64,000 bases of DNA, taken from the NCBI RefSeq assembly GCF_000004075.3, contig NC_026660.2, forward strand, positions 6,262,001-6,326,000, given 5' to 3'. Source of the DNA: Cucumis sativus (taxonomy: Eukaryota; Streptophyta; Magnoliopsida; Cucurbitales; Cucurbitaceae). Positions 37,939-50,637 of the stretch are shown piece after piece. The notes beneath the pieces were generated by a model that worked only from the letters and a program-made list of their open reading frames with translations, was not told the origin of the DNA and did not search any database. The number at the start of each line of letters is the position of its first letter. The first letter of the stretch is position 1. The translations under genes and the position numbers were made by a program.

Positions 37939-40900
37939 CTCGATGAAGAAGAAGAAGAAGAAGGAGAAGAAGAAGAAGGAGAAGAATAAGAAAAGAGATT
38001 AAATGGAAGAAAGAATGAGAATAAGAAGAAGGGAAAGAATGTGTGTTATCGTCGTCGGATGATTAAAATAAACAAATAAATTATTTTAGCAAAGAAAAGA
38101 GAAAAGGAGGGAAAGACGCGCGTGGGAGTTGTTGAGAATATCTCGGGTGGGGCCCATATATTCGGAACTGTACAAACCGAGTGAGTGACACGTGGCATTC
38201 ATGAGAACAAATAAGACCATTCCCCACGCGCCTCTTTAAACCCACACGTCGGGTTGAATGAGAAAAAGAAATGGTTATATTTATTAATTAATTTCATTTT
38301 TTAAGATTTAAAAAAGAATAAAAAATTCTTTTTGGGTTTTGGGCCGAGTGATCTGCTCATTACCCAAACGAATGCTGGAGTTTTGCTCGACATCTCCTCC
38401 TCTTTTCTTTCCCCATTTTATTTCTTTTATCACTCCAAATAATAACCCTTTCTCTCTTTATAATTTAACTATTAAAATATTTAGTAGAGTTAGAGTTGAT
38501 AATCATAGTTTTGGAAGTTGATAAAGTGAGGTTAATTAAGAAAGAAAAAAAGAGGTAAGATTGAGTGTGGAAATATATAGATAAAAAAAAAGAAGGAAAA
38601 AGAAGAAGGGCAAAAGAGAAATTTATGGGTATTTGGTGGAATCTTTTGATTAAGTAATATTATTAAGTTAAAGGAAAGAAAAGGAAATGAAAGGAAAGGA
38701 AAGGAAAGTAAAGTTAAAAAATAAAAAATATATTTGGGTGTGAGAAAAAGTTTGGTAGAATAAAGGTATCTGACACCATGAGCTTCTCCCTGTTTCTGCA
38801 CTAATATTCCCTGTGCCCTTCTGCCAACTCCCCCACCTCTCTTTCGATTCAACCCTCTTTCATTTTCTTCACTTCTCTCTCCTTTTTATATATATATATA
38901 TTATTCACCCTTAAGTTTTCATTTACTATAACATTATTTATCCTAACATTTTATTAAACTTAGACCACGTTAAACCAGTTTCTCCAAACTTATTTCAACA
39001 GTATTCGCAATTAATATTTGAACTATCATGCACACTCCTATTATCTATTATCTACGAATGATTTAAAAAATTAATCCACGAAAAATTAAGAACATATTTA
39101 TGTCACTAATAAACATTGATAGAAGTCTAATGTTGATAGATTATGACTTACTTTGCTATATTAATAAATATTTTTGTTCATTTAGTATTAAAATCAAATC
39201 AAAACCTCGTTTTGCTTAACCATGAGAAAATAGACTTATTTTTTAAAAAACGAAATGAGATGTAAATTCTTTTGTTTTCACCGTTACTTTTTACCTCTTT
39301 CTAATTTTGAAAAAGAGATGAAAAAAAATTTACACATAGAGATGATTGGTAGTTTTGGACAAAAGAGTGTCGGAAAGAATCTTTGAAAAGTTTGTGTATA
39401 TAATGACTTTATTCATAAGAATCTTTTATTTACTCACCTACGCTCATCTCTCACCAAACATATTTGGATATAGTACCACTTCTACTTCTTCTACTACTGC
39501 TTCCTATTCATTATCTTCCCTTACTTTTTACTCTTCTTTTCTCTCCTTTCGAAAATTTACCTTTCCAATTCTAACCATTTTATCATCTTATCTTTCAAAT
39601 TTCAGTATCTTTCCATTTAAGTCATTTTATTTTAAGATTTAAATTACTAAACTTCATTATACAACGTCGTTGTTGCACTTCGTTCTGTATCTCGTTTAAG
39701 GTACTGTTTCTCGCATAGTCAAGTCACGTACTGATTATCTTGTCAAGTGAACAAGTAGTTAGAACGGAAAGCTGAAAAATAAAGAACGATTAAGTAATGG
39801 CTGAGTCGTGGATCACACTCTCTATAAGACGTAACAGAATTATTTCCCTGTCATCCCCAGGATAAAACAAACCTTTGTGTTCTTCAATTGATTTTGCTCA
39901 AAAAGCAATTGAGAGAGAGTTTTCTTACGCATGTAATGAAAGAATGAAGAAAATGTATATATTGTGTGAGAGAATCGATAGACTATTGGAAATTAATTTT
40001 TGAAAAGTTAATTTTGTAACCTTTTTATTTATAGAGAGGTTATGTCGACTTATTAAATACAAAACATCAATAAAATGTTTGATTCTTTTAAATATGTAAT
40101 AAAGATCATGACATTAATATATCTCTATCATGTTTGATCATCTCTCCTAGGATGTCAACATATGTAATGAGATGTTCTAACCTTTCACATAGCTATATCG
40201 CATAACTCATGTTATCACATAGTCTTGATCAATATTATATAGTTGAAAACTAAAACATGAAAAGCTCTAAAGTTTTATTCGTATAGCTTAGTCTTCTTGC
40301 ACTGCATAAAGAATTAACCTTGAAAACATAACTATATCGCATTGCTTGGTGTTCTCGCATAATTTTTTTTTCATTCAACAATACTAACTTACCCTCTTTT
40401 GTGTTAACTTTAAAATTCGTTTGAAAGAGAACATTAGTTAGACAGAGATGTTAAATGTGTGTGTGTGTGTGTGTGGTGTAGTGTCTTCTTATTGTATGTA
40501 AATGTTGGGAGAATGAAAAGATGGTGAAAACATATAATTTAGTTATGGACTGTTTTAATTTGTTGGTATGTGTCCTTTATCTCTGTCTCCTTTTGTACTA
40601 TCATCTATCATATTGTGTATTTTGATATTATATGCTTTCGAACAAAAACAAAGAAACAAAATACATTAAAATATGTGGACTCCTCCTAGGCTCCCACCCC
40701 CGCAATCTTTGAAGCTATATTACTGTCAAAACCTCTTATTCGTCAACACATCTCTAATAATAAACAAAATGGGCATGCCACCCTCACTTTTGAGGGAAGT
40801 TTTCTTTTCTAAATGATACTTTAATTACCATGTGTTATACCATAATGGTTGATGCCTCAGTTTAGATGAGAGAAATACATTACTTTTAAGTAACAATTGT

Positions 40901-41587
40901 GAATTTGTTGAAGAGAAAATCTATACATTGGTGTAGTGTTTAACCACTATACACTCTCTGATGGTCAAATCAATGAGTGAAAATGTGTGGAGGCTAAGAA
41001 GTTTGAGAGTGAGATCTGAATATATTTTTTTCTATATTACTAAAAGCATAAAAAATAAGGTAAGAAATGGAAGAGTTTTCTCGACAAGCTTTTGTCATTT
41101 CTATCTCTAGTTAAGAAATCTATCATCTCGAGACTTAAGTTCTGTTTGGTAGAGAATCTATATTTTGTTTTATGTTTAATATTCATTTTTATTTGTTTAA
41201 CAATTAAATACTTTTCAATAAATGTTAACGATAGTTAAAAGAATATATTGTATATGATAACTATTTCAAAAATAATATTTAATATTTTTTCAATTATAAA
41301 AGTAACAAAAATAAATTCATGATAACATGTTCTATATAGTTACTTTTTTAAAATTTAAAACTAGTAAAATTAAAAGCTGAAACAAATCACTAATTAATTG
41401 TCATATTTGTTCATTCAATTATTTGTTGATTTTTTTTGTTTGTATTTGCGTGTAAACCAATAAGAGCGAAGAATATATTTTTCTTTCTAAATAAAATATG
41501 GGTTTTGACTTCGTAATTATTATTTGAATTCCGTTTTCTATCAATTGCTTCAAACAGAGAGAGAGAGACGAAGCTTACCGAGCGAAA
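37939..41587. other. Divergent intergenic region between the CFL1-like and GILP-like genes
   Basis: The left 350 bp is the CFL1-like promoter. The middle is AT-rich. The segment 39650-40400 is less AT-rich, has no coding frame and reads like a decayed repeat, with recurring TATATCGCAT- and TTCTCGCAT-like phrases, but no terminal repeats were found. A short (GT)n run is near 40457-40474. The last 70 bp is the GILP-like 5' UTR. Confidence 0.45.
38187..38196. promoter_or_regulatory. G-box/ABRE-like element in the CFL1-like promoter
   Basis: GACACGTGGC lies about 250 bp upstream of the CFL1-like ATG. This is the core recognised by ABF/AREB bZIP factors. A GGTGGGGCCCA (TCP-like) motif lies near 38147. 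ABA or light control is inferred. Confidence 0.45.
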
Positions 41588-42964
41588 ATGTCCAAGAACC
41601 ACGAGCCGGTCGTCGGAGTTCCACTCTATGTCGGCAACAATCCTTATCAGGCCGGCCAGATCCCTCCCAACGCTATTTTTGGCGATCCCCACGGGGTTCC
41701 TATTCAACAAACCATGTACCGCGACACTCCTGCTCCTTTCAACTGTGTCTATTGTGGAAATTCCGGCCTCACTACCATCAGGTCCCTTTTCTACCTTCTC
41801 TCTTCTCTTATATCTTCCTTTCTTTTGATCTGATTTTTCAATTTCTGTGTCTGATTATTCTCTTTTCCTATTTTTGTCCGATGCCTCGGTATCCCTTCGT
41901 TTAATTTGTTGTTAATTGATTTGTGAAATTCAGGTACAGTCTTTGACCATTGATATTTTGGATTTCGTTTGTTGAAACATGTATTTGATTGATCAATCAT
42001 CAATGGGACTTCCTTCCCTTTTTTGTCTTTGACCTAATTTTCTTCTTTAGGACTAGAATCACTTGTACGCGATAAAATTTCTTGGGCAATGAAACCCTGC
42101 TTACAGGAGATAAGCAGGAATTGTCTTTGCTCTAACAATGGATTGAAATGAAATGATTTGGAGTGACGTTTACCCAATTTACTCGAGATGTCTTTTATAG
42201 TGGATTCAAATTTTTTACTTTTACATAAGATTCTCTCCCTTCTTTACAAATATAATTTACGAGCAATTTGAAACTTTATCATGTTGGGCTTGTCAATTAA
42301 ATCTAATCTGTTGGTGTCGCATTGAAATTTATTTTCTGTTTATCAACAAAAACTAAGAAAATTACAATAGTAGCATAAACAATAGGTTGTGATGTTACAA
42401 TGTTAGTTTTTAGTGAGAGCTTCATTTTAAATATAGACCCAAATAGTACGACTGTATTCACTCAAACAAGAATGTCTTGCTTATAAGCTCAAGACTTGTT
42501 GTAGCAGGGTATTGCTATGATTTATCATGGTTAGGGAGCAGAAGTTTTTATGTAATTGTTTGTTTAAACAGTTGAATAATTATGCGTCCTCTTCATCTGG
42601 TTTTGGTGATCTCCCAGATCAAAGATAAGTTCAGCTGCTGTCGTTGGTTGTATGATGCCATTTATGTTGGGTGTATGCTTTCTTTGTCCTTCAATGGACT
42701 GCCTTTGGCATAAGTATCACTATTGCCCCAGCTGCAAGGAAAAGGTATAACCATTTCGGGTCCTTGTTCATTCTTTCAGTTGCTTCTTGTAATCAGCATT
42801 TTTTTTATTTGAAACTTTGCTCTATTATATAGATAGTTGGAGTAATTGACTGTGCAATCCATTATCCATTTTTTGTTTAGGTTGGTGATTTTGAGAAATT
42901 GGATAGATGTGCTGTGATGGATCCTCCACACTGGACACAGCCAAGCTACGCATTGCCTGGTTGA
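41588..42964 (+). CDS. GILP: LITAF-domain protein, GILP (GSH-induced LITAF) type
   Basis: Three exons: 41588-41781, 42618-42744 and 42881-42964, giving 134 residues, typical of the family. The LITAF zinc-binding domain has CVYC at residues 53-56, a hydrophobic membrane-dipping stretch (VVGCMMPFMLGVCFLC, about 73-88), and the second half HYCPSC at 99-104. In the known LITAF fold, the two Cys pairs bind one zinc ion and the hydrophobic insert sits on membranes. Arabidopsis GILP localises to the plasma membrane, binds LSD1 and restrains cell death. The N-terminal 50 residues are Pro-rich. The start is chosen because MSKNHEPVVGVP matches the family opening. Confidence 0.92.
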
Positions 42965-43040
42965 TTTTGAGGAGCTACTATTTTCCCGTGTGGTTATTTA
43001 GCATCATTTGCATTCAGTACTTGCGATACCCTTGTGCTAT

Positions 43041-43080
43041 TTTTGTGATGTTTTTGTGATGTTTTTGTGATGTTTTTGTT
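43041..43080. repeat. Tandem 11-bp repeat, about 3.5 copies
   Basis: The unit TTTTTGTGATG is repeated head to tail about 80 bp after the GILP-like stop codon, so it is probably transcribed in the 3' UTR. Confidence 0.85.
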
Positions 43081-43451
43081 ACACTTAGGGATAGACACAG
43101 TTTGGATATCTTTCCATATATACAATTGTGATAGAGCCAAGTACATGTTTTGTTTTTGGTATCTTACCGCTTGTAAATACCTTGTTCTTACACTGGCATT
43201 GCTGTTTATATACATTACTGCTGCTAGCTTAATTTGGACCAAATCTTTCCATAGACCTCTTGATCTTGATCATTCATCTCACAACTGGAAATGGTATGCA
43301 TTTGTTCAATTCATTTCCTTGAATCATCCATGTGGCTTTCTTTTTCTTCTTGATTTGTTTATCGAAACAAATTCAAAAGCAAATATGGGTTGCCATAGCC
43401 TGCTTGAATTCTGATCAATAATGTTACTATCTGGTTCCACACAAGTAAACA

Positions 43452-43580
43452 ATGAAGAAATATTTTGGAAAAGATAATATACCTGACTTCATTGGAGTCT
43501 TGCACAGATACAGGGAAAAAGAATTGAAGTTGGATACCAAGGTTCGCAATGTGGAAGCGAAGGTTCGACATGAGAAATAA
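43452..43580 (+). CDS. Possible short ORF or gene relic, 42 codons, charged helix
   Basis: ATG at 43452 to TAA at 43578-43580 encodes 42 residues: MKKYFGKDNIPDFIGVLHRY followed by a highly charged Lys/Glu/Val segment (REKELKLDTKVRNVEAKV) that looks like an amphipathic or coiled-coil helix. An in-frame TAA lies two codons upstream of the ATG. It is about 490 bp downstream of the GILP-like stop. The composition is protein-like, but I do not recognise it. It may be an exon of an unannotated gene, a captured gene fragment, or a chance frame; the minus strand is also open here in all three frames, which weakens the case. Confidence 0.28.
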   Translation: MKKYFGKDNIPDFIGVLHRYREKELKLDTKVRNVEAKVRHEK

Positions 43581-45459
43581 GAGCCGGTCTCGATAGCCAA
43601 AGTGACTGCCTGCATGGATATGACACAACAGGGTTTGATGGCAGCCTTTTATCGATAATCCCTTCATGAAGTTGCAATCTGCAGGCAAGTCATCCTTGGC
43701 TACAATACACGACTCTCCATTCCCATGTCAAACCTTCCTTCCTCATAAATCAGGTAAAGAATTAAAGCGTCCTGTTGTATGTTGAAAGTTGAATGCAAAA
43801 GTTGTGTCCTTTAAGAACCAAAAGGGATATTATGTATATATGTATGTATGTATGTTCGTATGTGTGCATTGGAGTTTGGTTTTTATAAGTTAAAATTATT
43901 AGCTGCAGCTCAAGAACAACAATAGACTGCAATCTACACTCATCGAGGTGTTTCTGTCTTCGAATATATTCTGTATAATTGGAGTTGTAAAACTTTCTCT
44001 TGGCTATTTCTATAGATCAAGCTCCCCTCCACACCTATTTTCAGAGAATCTTTTTAATGACTCACCGTAGAGATGACAATTCACTTTTTGTCCTCTTTTT
44101 CAACCTACAAATACACATCCAAAAATATCACCAACACACATCTACATTATAAATTATAAGTTAGAAATCAAATTTGTTAAAATAACTTTTTCAACTTCTT
44201 TTTAGTTAAAATAACATTTTTTGGTTCATCTAATTTCTGTTTTGTTCTATTTGTATAACTATAGTATGTACTTTTTTTCTTTTTTGTTAATTTCTTTTTC
44301 TCTTTGAAGTTTACACGTCCCCCCTTCATAAATTATGACAAAAGTTTATAAAGTCTTTTCTTATATGAAAAAATTATTGTTGTATGTAATCAGTTTATAT
44401 TTTAATGACTAATAATTTGAACTAAATTATGTCCAAAATTGTATTATGCAAATGTAAACAATTGTAATAGAGAAAACAAAAGAATTAGAACGAATAATGT
44501 ATTTTCCTTTCTTAAATTATAAGATGGTTGACACAATGACTCTTGTTTATAAGTTTTTATATTGTTAATCAATTAGATTAATTTATTAAAAAGGTTTACA
44601 TCAATCATTTAAATTAACGTTTACACCATAACACAAAATTAATATTTTGCGTTAATGGCAAATTAATTAGAAAGTAGGTGAAATAAATTAGCTGCAACAG
44701 ACCGGAATTTAAATAATTTTATTTTCAGTGAAATCAAAGCATAAACATTTTTTAATTTAAATTTGCCATAAAATTCAACGAAGAACAGTACACCTAACAA
44801 ATACAAAAATGGTCTTCTAGATATCTCGTGATAAATTAATTTGTAATTTATTGTTTAATCTTTCAGAAAAGTATTTATTAAAGGCTTGAAGCAGTCAACT
44901 TTTAGATTTGTAGGCCTCAAGAAAATAATACCCAATTAAATCAAGTTGGAATTTGACCATCTATATAAATTATTTGAATATTGGAAGAACAAAGGTTTGA
45001 TTGTTGACGAGTAGCATATAATCACATTCTTTTTCTTTATTTGGAAATTATGCCTATAAATATTACTCAACTTATACTTTTTTTTTTATTATTATTATAT
45101 TTTATAAATGCTTTTAAAACTAGTAAAAGATAATCATTTGTGATTTCTTTTTTTGTATTTTGAGAATGTATGTTTCTAAGTATAATTTAGATGATTAATC
45201 TATGGAAAGTAAACTCTTACAAATATTTATCAGTAACCACTAAATTTTCATTAAATTATAACCTTTTGCCTTTAGAATAATAATCACTTTGACTCACTCA
45301 AAGGTTAGACATTTCTTGGATAATAGCTTCCAACTTGCTATCTCTTCCATGTCTTGTTCAATTAAACCTACCATAACTTAACAAAATCCATATAAAAAGA
45401 AACCCAACAATCACCTAAAAAAAGAAAAAAAAGACACAAACCTTGAATTCCAAACCCCA

Positions 45460-47142
45460 ATGATCACTTTCAAATATTTAGTCTTCTTCCTCTCGTTTAC
45501 TTCATTGATTGCTTCAACCCTCTCTAACTCAGAAGGTAACGCAGCAAAACCACACAACAACAGAAATTTCTTAGTATATGAGAAGAAGAAAAAAATGAAA
45601 AAGTTTTTAACTTGATTGATCTTACAGGGGATGCTCTTGCTGCATGGAAAGCTCAATTGGTGGATCCAAACAGTGTTCTTCAAAGTTGGGACCCCACTCT
45701 TGTAAACCCATGCACTTGGTTCCACATCACGTGTGACAGTAATAACTTTGTCGTTAGAGTGTAAGATGATTTTTGTCTCTCAAAAGTTTAAACGAATAGG
45801 AGTATTGTATAAATTATACTTAATGATCGTAGTTCTTATTTTCTGTTTGAAGGGATCTTGGCAATGCTAATCTCTCTGGACTGCTTGTTCCTGAACTTGC
45901 CAACTTAAAAAATCTTCAATATTTGTAAGATTTTCATTTGAAATATCTTGTCAATTTTTTCAATAATTCAATATGACATAACTAACGTTTGTAGGTGAGA
46001 TTAATATGCTAAGATTTGGAACTTGCAGAATTGTATATGACAATAATTTGAGTGGTTCAATTCCAAAGGAGTTGGGGAAATTAACAAATTTGAAAAGTTT
46101 GTTTCTATACAACAACTACTTCTCTGGACCTTTACCATCTTCGTTGGGAAATCTGAGCTCTTTGTTATTCTTGTAAGAACTTTTAAATAATTTATTTAGG
46201 TCGAAAAATCAAAGGATTTTTGTGTTACTTATATGCCTTCAATTTTAATATTAGTGAAGCACAAGGCAATAGTTTTAGTGGGATGATTCCAACATCGTTT
46301 GGGGCTTTGACATCTTTGAAGATATTGTAAGTCTTTGTATTTTCTTAATTAAGTTTGAAATTTAATTAAACTAAACTCTTTTCTTCTCTAACGTTGATCA
46401 ACTCAACTAATTAATTATAAGTTTCACAGGAGATTAGATGATAACAATCTTAGTGGTAACATCCCTTTCACTGTTTTACAACTGGTTGAGTTTGCCGATC
46501 TTCAGCTTCTGTGAGTTTCCTTAATTCTCATTTACTTTCTTCAATGGAACTAAAATAAATCAAATATGTTAAACCACCCCGCAACGACGAGTTATAATAA
46601 ATTTAATTATATTCCTACTTTAGCACTCTTCTTGCTTGTGGTTCAACCTATTTGCAAATGGCTCCACAAGAGTCCTGTTGTATCCCTAATTAGTTGTTTA
46701 CTTTTTGCTGCTTTTAGACTTGGAGAAAAATCTTCTATAAACGAATATAATTGCGAGTGAACAATGAAAATTTCAATGGTGGTGATTCTCTCTGGTCTAT
46801 TTTATATTTGGTTGATTTCTTAACATACACCATTTGAAATCACCTATCAACCTAAAACATCAAAAACAAAAAATCAACGAAAATTAATAATGAGAACCGT
46901 TATGAAAACTTTGTTTAAACGAAAGTATTGTCTATGCAGGAACGTTTCACTAAACTCGTTTTTTGGGACAACTCGTCCCACTAATTCATCAGGTAACTAT
47001 ATAAATTAAGATCTTATAACTTAATATGAACACAAAAATTTTCTTACTCAGTAAAAAAAGTGAACTGAAAAACTGATGTTGCTTATGAACTGCAGAATTG
47101 GCAGTGACTACAATAATACAAGACCCACTAGCTCAAATTTAA
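45460..47142 (+). CDS. Secreted LRR-only protein related to SERK ectodomains (copy A)
   Basis: Eight exons: 45460-45535, 45628-45760, 45853-45924, 46029-46172, 46255-46326, 46430-46510, 46940-46992 and 47096-47142, giving 225 residues. A signal peptide (about 1-22) is followed by an LRRNT_2 cap with [30 protein letters not shown], then plant-type LRRs ([19 protein letters not shown] and so on) in exons of 72 bp or multiples. There is no transmembrane segment and no kinase. Instead of the SERK-type GSFS tail, the C-terminus reads [20 protein letters not shown]. Such short LRR proteins are secreted or apoplastic, and relatives (pepper LRR1) are defence-linked. The precise role is unknown. It is a tandem relative of copy B 4.8 kb downstream. 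Confidence 0.82.
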
Positions 47143-49859
47143 AGTTGAAGGAAGATGAAGAAATGTCAAAACCTTGAGGTAAAATGTGGGATTATTTCTA
47201 TCTGAACCCCAAAAACTCTTCTCATGGATTTTGTACGATAAATAATAAGTATTATTAAGTCCTGTTTCTGGTTGAACACTTTTATAAAGTAGTAGAAGAA
47301 GGTCTGCTAATTGTTTTTTCTGAGTAGTAGTTGTGTATGTTATTAGACAGTAGAAGGGAGGTAAACTTTTTTGTTTGCAATTTGAGAAGAAATTTGGTTG
47401 ATGATTGATTTAGTAAGTGGAAAAGAGGGTCAAAATTATTAGATATATATTTATTAGAAATGATGTCTACACTTTTAGAAGAAGCTTTTAAAAGCAATAG
47501 ATCAGAAGAATAAGTAAATGGGAATAAGAAAAGAGGAATTAGCTGTTTTACCTTTTATCATCAACATTCAACATCAACTACCTGCTCCATTTTTTCACCA
47601 TCCCTTTTACTTTTTAACCTTATGCTAAATATTATTCTTATGCTTCTCACCCACTCCCATGTGCGCGTATATGTATTTACCAAAACAAACATAACCATAA
47701 CTCAACTAATATAAATTTGTAATATTAATTTTGATATCTCTATGCTTGTTATTTTTGTAAAGAAAATTATAAGCTAAGGTTGATAATTTTATAATTTTAT
47801 AAATTTGTTTTTGGTTTTGGTTTTATTTTATTGAAAAGAAAAAGAAAGAAAGAGTAACTTTTAGAAGCTTTAATCTTTGATTTACCTTTATTGATAAAAG
47901 GGTCAAGATCGAGCACATGATTGAGTTTGAAAATAATGAGTGCATTCTCCATCCACATCCACATCCACGTTTGAAACAAAGATTTTCTATCTAAGTTGCA
48001 TAGAACAATTTAGTCGTTCTTAACATATGTATCTTTGATGTATTAGAATCTAGAAACTAAAAAGAAACTTGTTTTTTTTATGTTATAAACAAACATTAGA
48101 AGAACAAGAAGGGGGAAGAAAATGGACAACTTTTTGTCAACCAATATTTGTTTTTGTTGCAACTTTTTACAAAGAAATTGAATAGAAAATGGAGGGAAAA
48201 CAAAAGTTAGAATTAAAGTACTCTTTTCTTTCTTCTTCTTTTTTCTCTTTGGGTGAGGCTTAGTCAAGTCACTTCTTTTAAGGACATATGTTTATCATCA
48301 TTAATATCATACCCATCTAAAGCTCTTATTTCAAATGCTACGACTTTGATCATTCCAATCATTATTATTCATTATTTTTATTTTATTTGGGTAGAAATTA
48401 AAATTTTAAATAAATAATGGATGAAAGTGAAAAATATTGATGGTTATAGCAAAATTTCAAAATCTAGTGATAACAACTCTAATAACCAATCAAATAAGAT
48501 GAGAACATCAAAATATATGGGTGGTTGTAAATACAAACAAAAACTTACCTATTCTACATGATTAGACTCATGCTAATTTATCCAACTCATCACAACTTGA
48601 CCTCTTCATAGAAAAAGAAATCTTATAACAAAATCTCATTAAAGTACAACTTAGATGATATAATGTTGATATGAAAATGAGAGGTTATATTTATATATAT
48701 TATTTCACAACATTGGAAATCCTTGTCAACATAGCACTCTTTGATAATAATATATTTAGATTGGTTTATTATCCCCACCTTCTTATTTTGGTATCTTATG
48801 AAGAGTTTGTTTATTTTCAAAGCAAAAAACAAAATTCTTTTATCAACTTTTGATTTGGGTTTCTAATGTTTGATGAAGATATGGAAAGTCAAAACTAATA
48901 TATAAGAGATATGTGGAGGGACCCTTTTTTTAATTTGTTGGTGAGAGAGATGAAAGCATTAGGCATCAAAAGAAGAGTCTCCCACATGCACACTTCCCTT
49001 TCTTCACACCTCTTAGTGGGCCTCTTTCTAAAAGCCCATCTCTCCCTCCCCATTTGCATCATTTGGTGTTTCTAATATTAATCTCCAAACTCTCAAACTA
49101 TATTTAAGTTCTAAATTTTAACACATTCAAAACCTCTATATTACTATCTACATACACATATATCATATCATATTATATCATGCCTATTTGATCCAAATTT
49201 ATTATATAAATATGTAATAATACGTTAATAGTTGGATCGAAACCAATTAATTCATGGGTATACCAACTCATATTTTAATTGATACAATCATATGGTATAA
49301 ATTTTGGCTATATGTGTAAAGGGGGAAAAGGTTTTGTTTTCCTTTTGCAGTGGAAGAACAATAAATGTAGATTTCTTGCTCTAAAAAAATGAATGTGAAA
49401 GTGAAAGTATTATCATTATTATTTTGGTGGTTTCAGTTGACTTAACTACAAATATATACATATACTATATATATATTTCTTTCAAAGTAATTCCATATCT
49501 ATTGCCTTTCCCTTTTTAATCAAATGTCAAACAAAATTTAGGGTATGCTTAATTTAGATATACCTAAAAAGGCCAACCTTTTTTCTAATCAAACATATAC
49601 CTCCAAATGTAACCCTACAAAACTTTAATACTAACTTTTTCTTTTTACATCTCAAAAATTTTCTTATAAAAAGTAGATGGTGACTAGTTAGAAATATCAA
49701 ATTACATTAAAAGTATAATGTTATAGCTTGTTGTCTAGACAAAAGTTAGGTCAAACCCTAAAACTCAACAAACCGTATAAAATCAATACAATATGAGAAT
49801 GGTGAATGTCTAATTCCTTTGAAGTAACTTAATATTCAATCTACGGTTGCGAGTTAGAC

Positions 49860-49891
49860 TAGCTAGCTTCCGGTCCCAACCGAGCTAGCTA
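49860..49891. other. Short inverted repeat (hairpin)
   Basis: TAGCTAGCT at 49860-49868 is mirrored by AGCTAGCTA at 49883-49891, with CGGT/ACCG extending the stem inward. It could be a fold-back element remnant or a chance palindrome. Confidence 0.4.
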
Positions 49892-50553
49892 GATAGACCA
49901 AACTAAGTAGGCATAATTATCAAACTCAACCTTATATATATCCATATCTTCTAAAAAGTGTAGGTGACAAACACGTCACCAATAGTTAAATATATATATT
50001 TTTTCCTCTTTTGAACTTTTGCAAATTTATTAATTATGATAGAATGATATTGTACATCAACAAACACAGTAAAGTCTTAACACTTAATTGACGAAGAGAA
50101 CAATAAGTTGTTTCTCTTCTAATTAAATTGTATGTAATTTAATTGTATATTTGGGAAATGAAAGTAAAATAATAATAATAAAAAAAAAGGGTTGTGAGAG
50201 GCCACGAATATCAAAGAGAAACATTATTATTCGAAAATTCCATTGGTTATATAAAAGTATAGGATTATGCCCACTCGTGCTTTTTGGTGAACCAAAGCAA
50301 AAGAAGAAGAAGAAAAATCATATTCTTTTTAATCAGTCAAACTTTTTCACTTCTTAATTAATATACATTTAAATGTTATTCCCTAAAGTTTTGTGCTTTT
50401 TTTAATAATGATTAATTGAAGGGGGAAAGTATAAGAAAATGAATAAAGAAATAGTCAGTGGTTGTCAGTCTGATGAACCCTATTTTTGGGCCATTAGATT
50501 TCAAAAGATTTTTGAAGTGTGGGATTCTTCGTACCACTCAACGTAACTCACCC

Positions 50554-50637
50554 CTTCTTCTTCTTCTTCTTCTTCTTTTTCTTCTTCTTCTTCTTCTTCT
50601 TCTCCTTCTGCTTCTCCTTCTGCTTCTCCTTCTTCTT
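50554..50637. repeat. (CTT)n compound microsatellite
   Basis: CTT repeats interrupted by CTG and CTC units over about 84 bp. The long poly-Leu reading frame across it is an artefact of the repeat. Confidence 0.9.

Larger units (their letters stand above)
42965..45459. other. Intergenic region after the GILP-like gene
   Basis: It holds the GILP-like 3' UTR, an 11-bp tandem repeat, a 42-codon ORF at 43452-43580 (listed separately), and then about 1.5 kb of AT-rich DNA with nothing recognisable before the first LRR gene. Confidence 0.5.

Noticed and set aside
38532..38852. 106-codon minus-strand frame starting MNRKRGGGVGRRAQG
   Set aside because: Only the first 30 residues look balanced; the rest is Phe/Ser/Leu repeat DNA. 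I also compared the start with common microRNA sequences and saw no match.
39346..39642. 98-codon plus-strand frame
   Set aside because: Ser/Thr/Phe low complexity with no family resemblance.
39650..40400. Suspected LTR remnant
   Set aside because: No TG...CA ends, primer-binding site or second copy could be seen.
43359..43688. 109-codon minus-strand frame
   Set aside because: All three minus frames are open here, so openness is not informative; no domain recognised.
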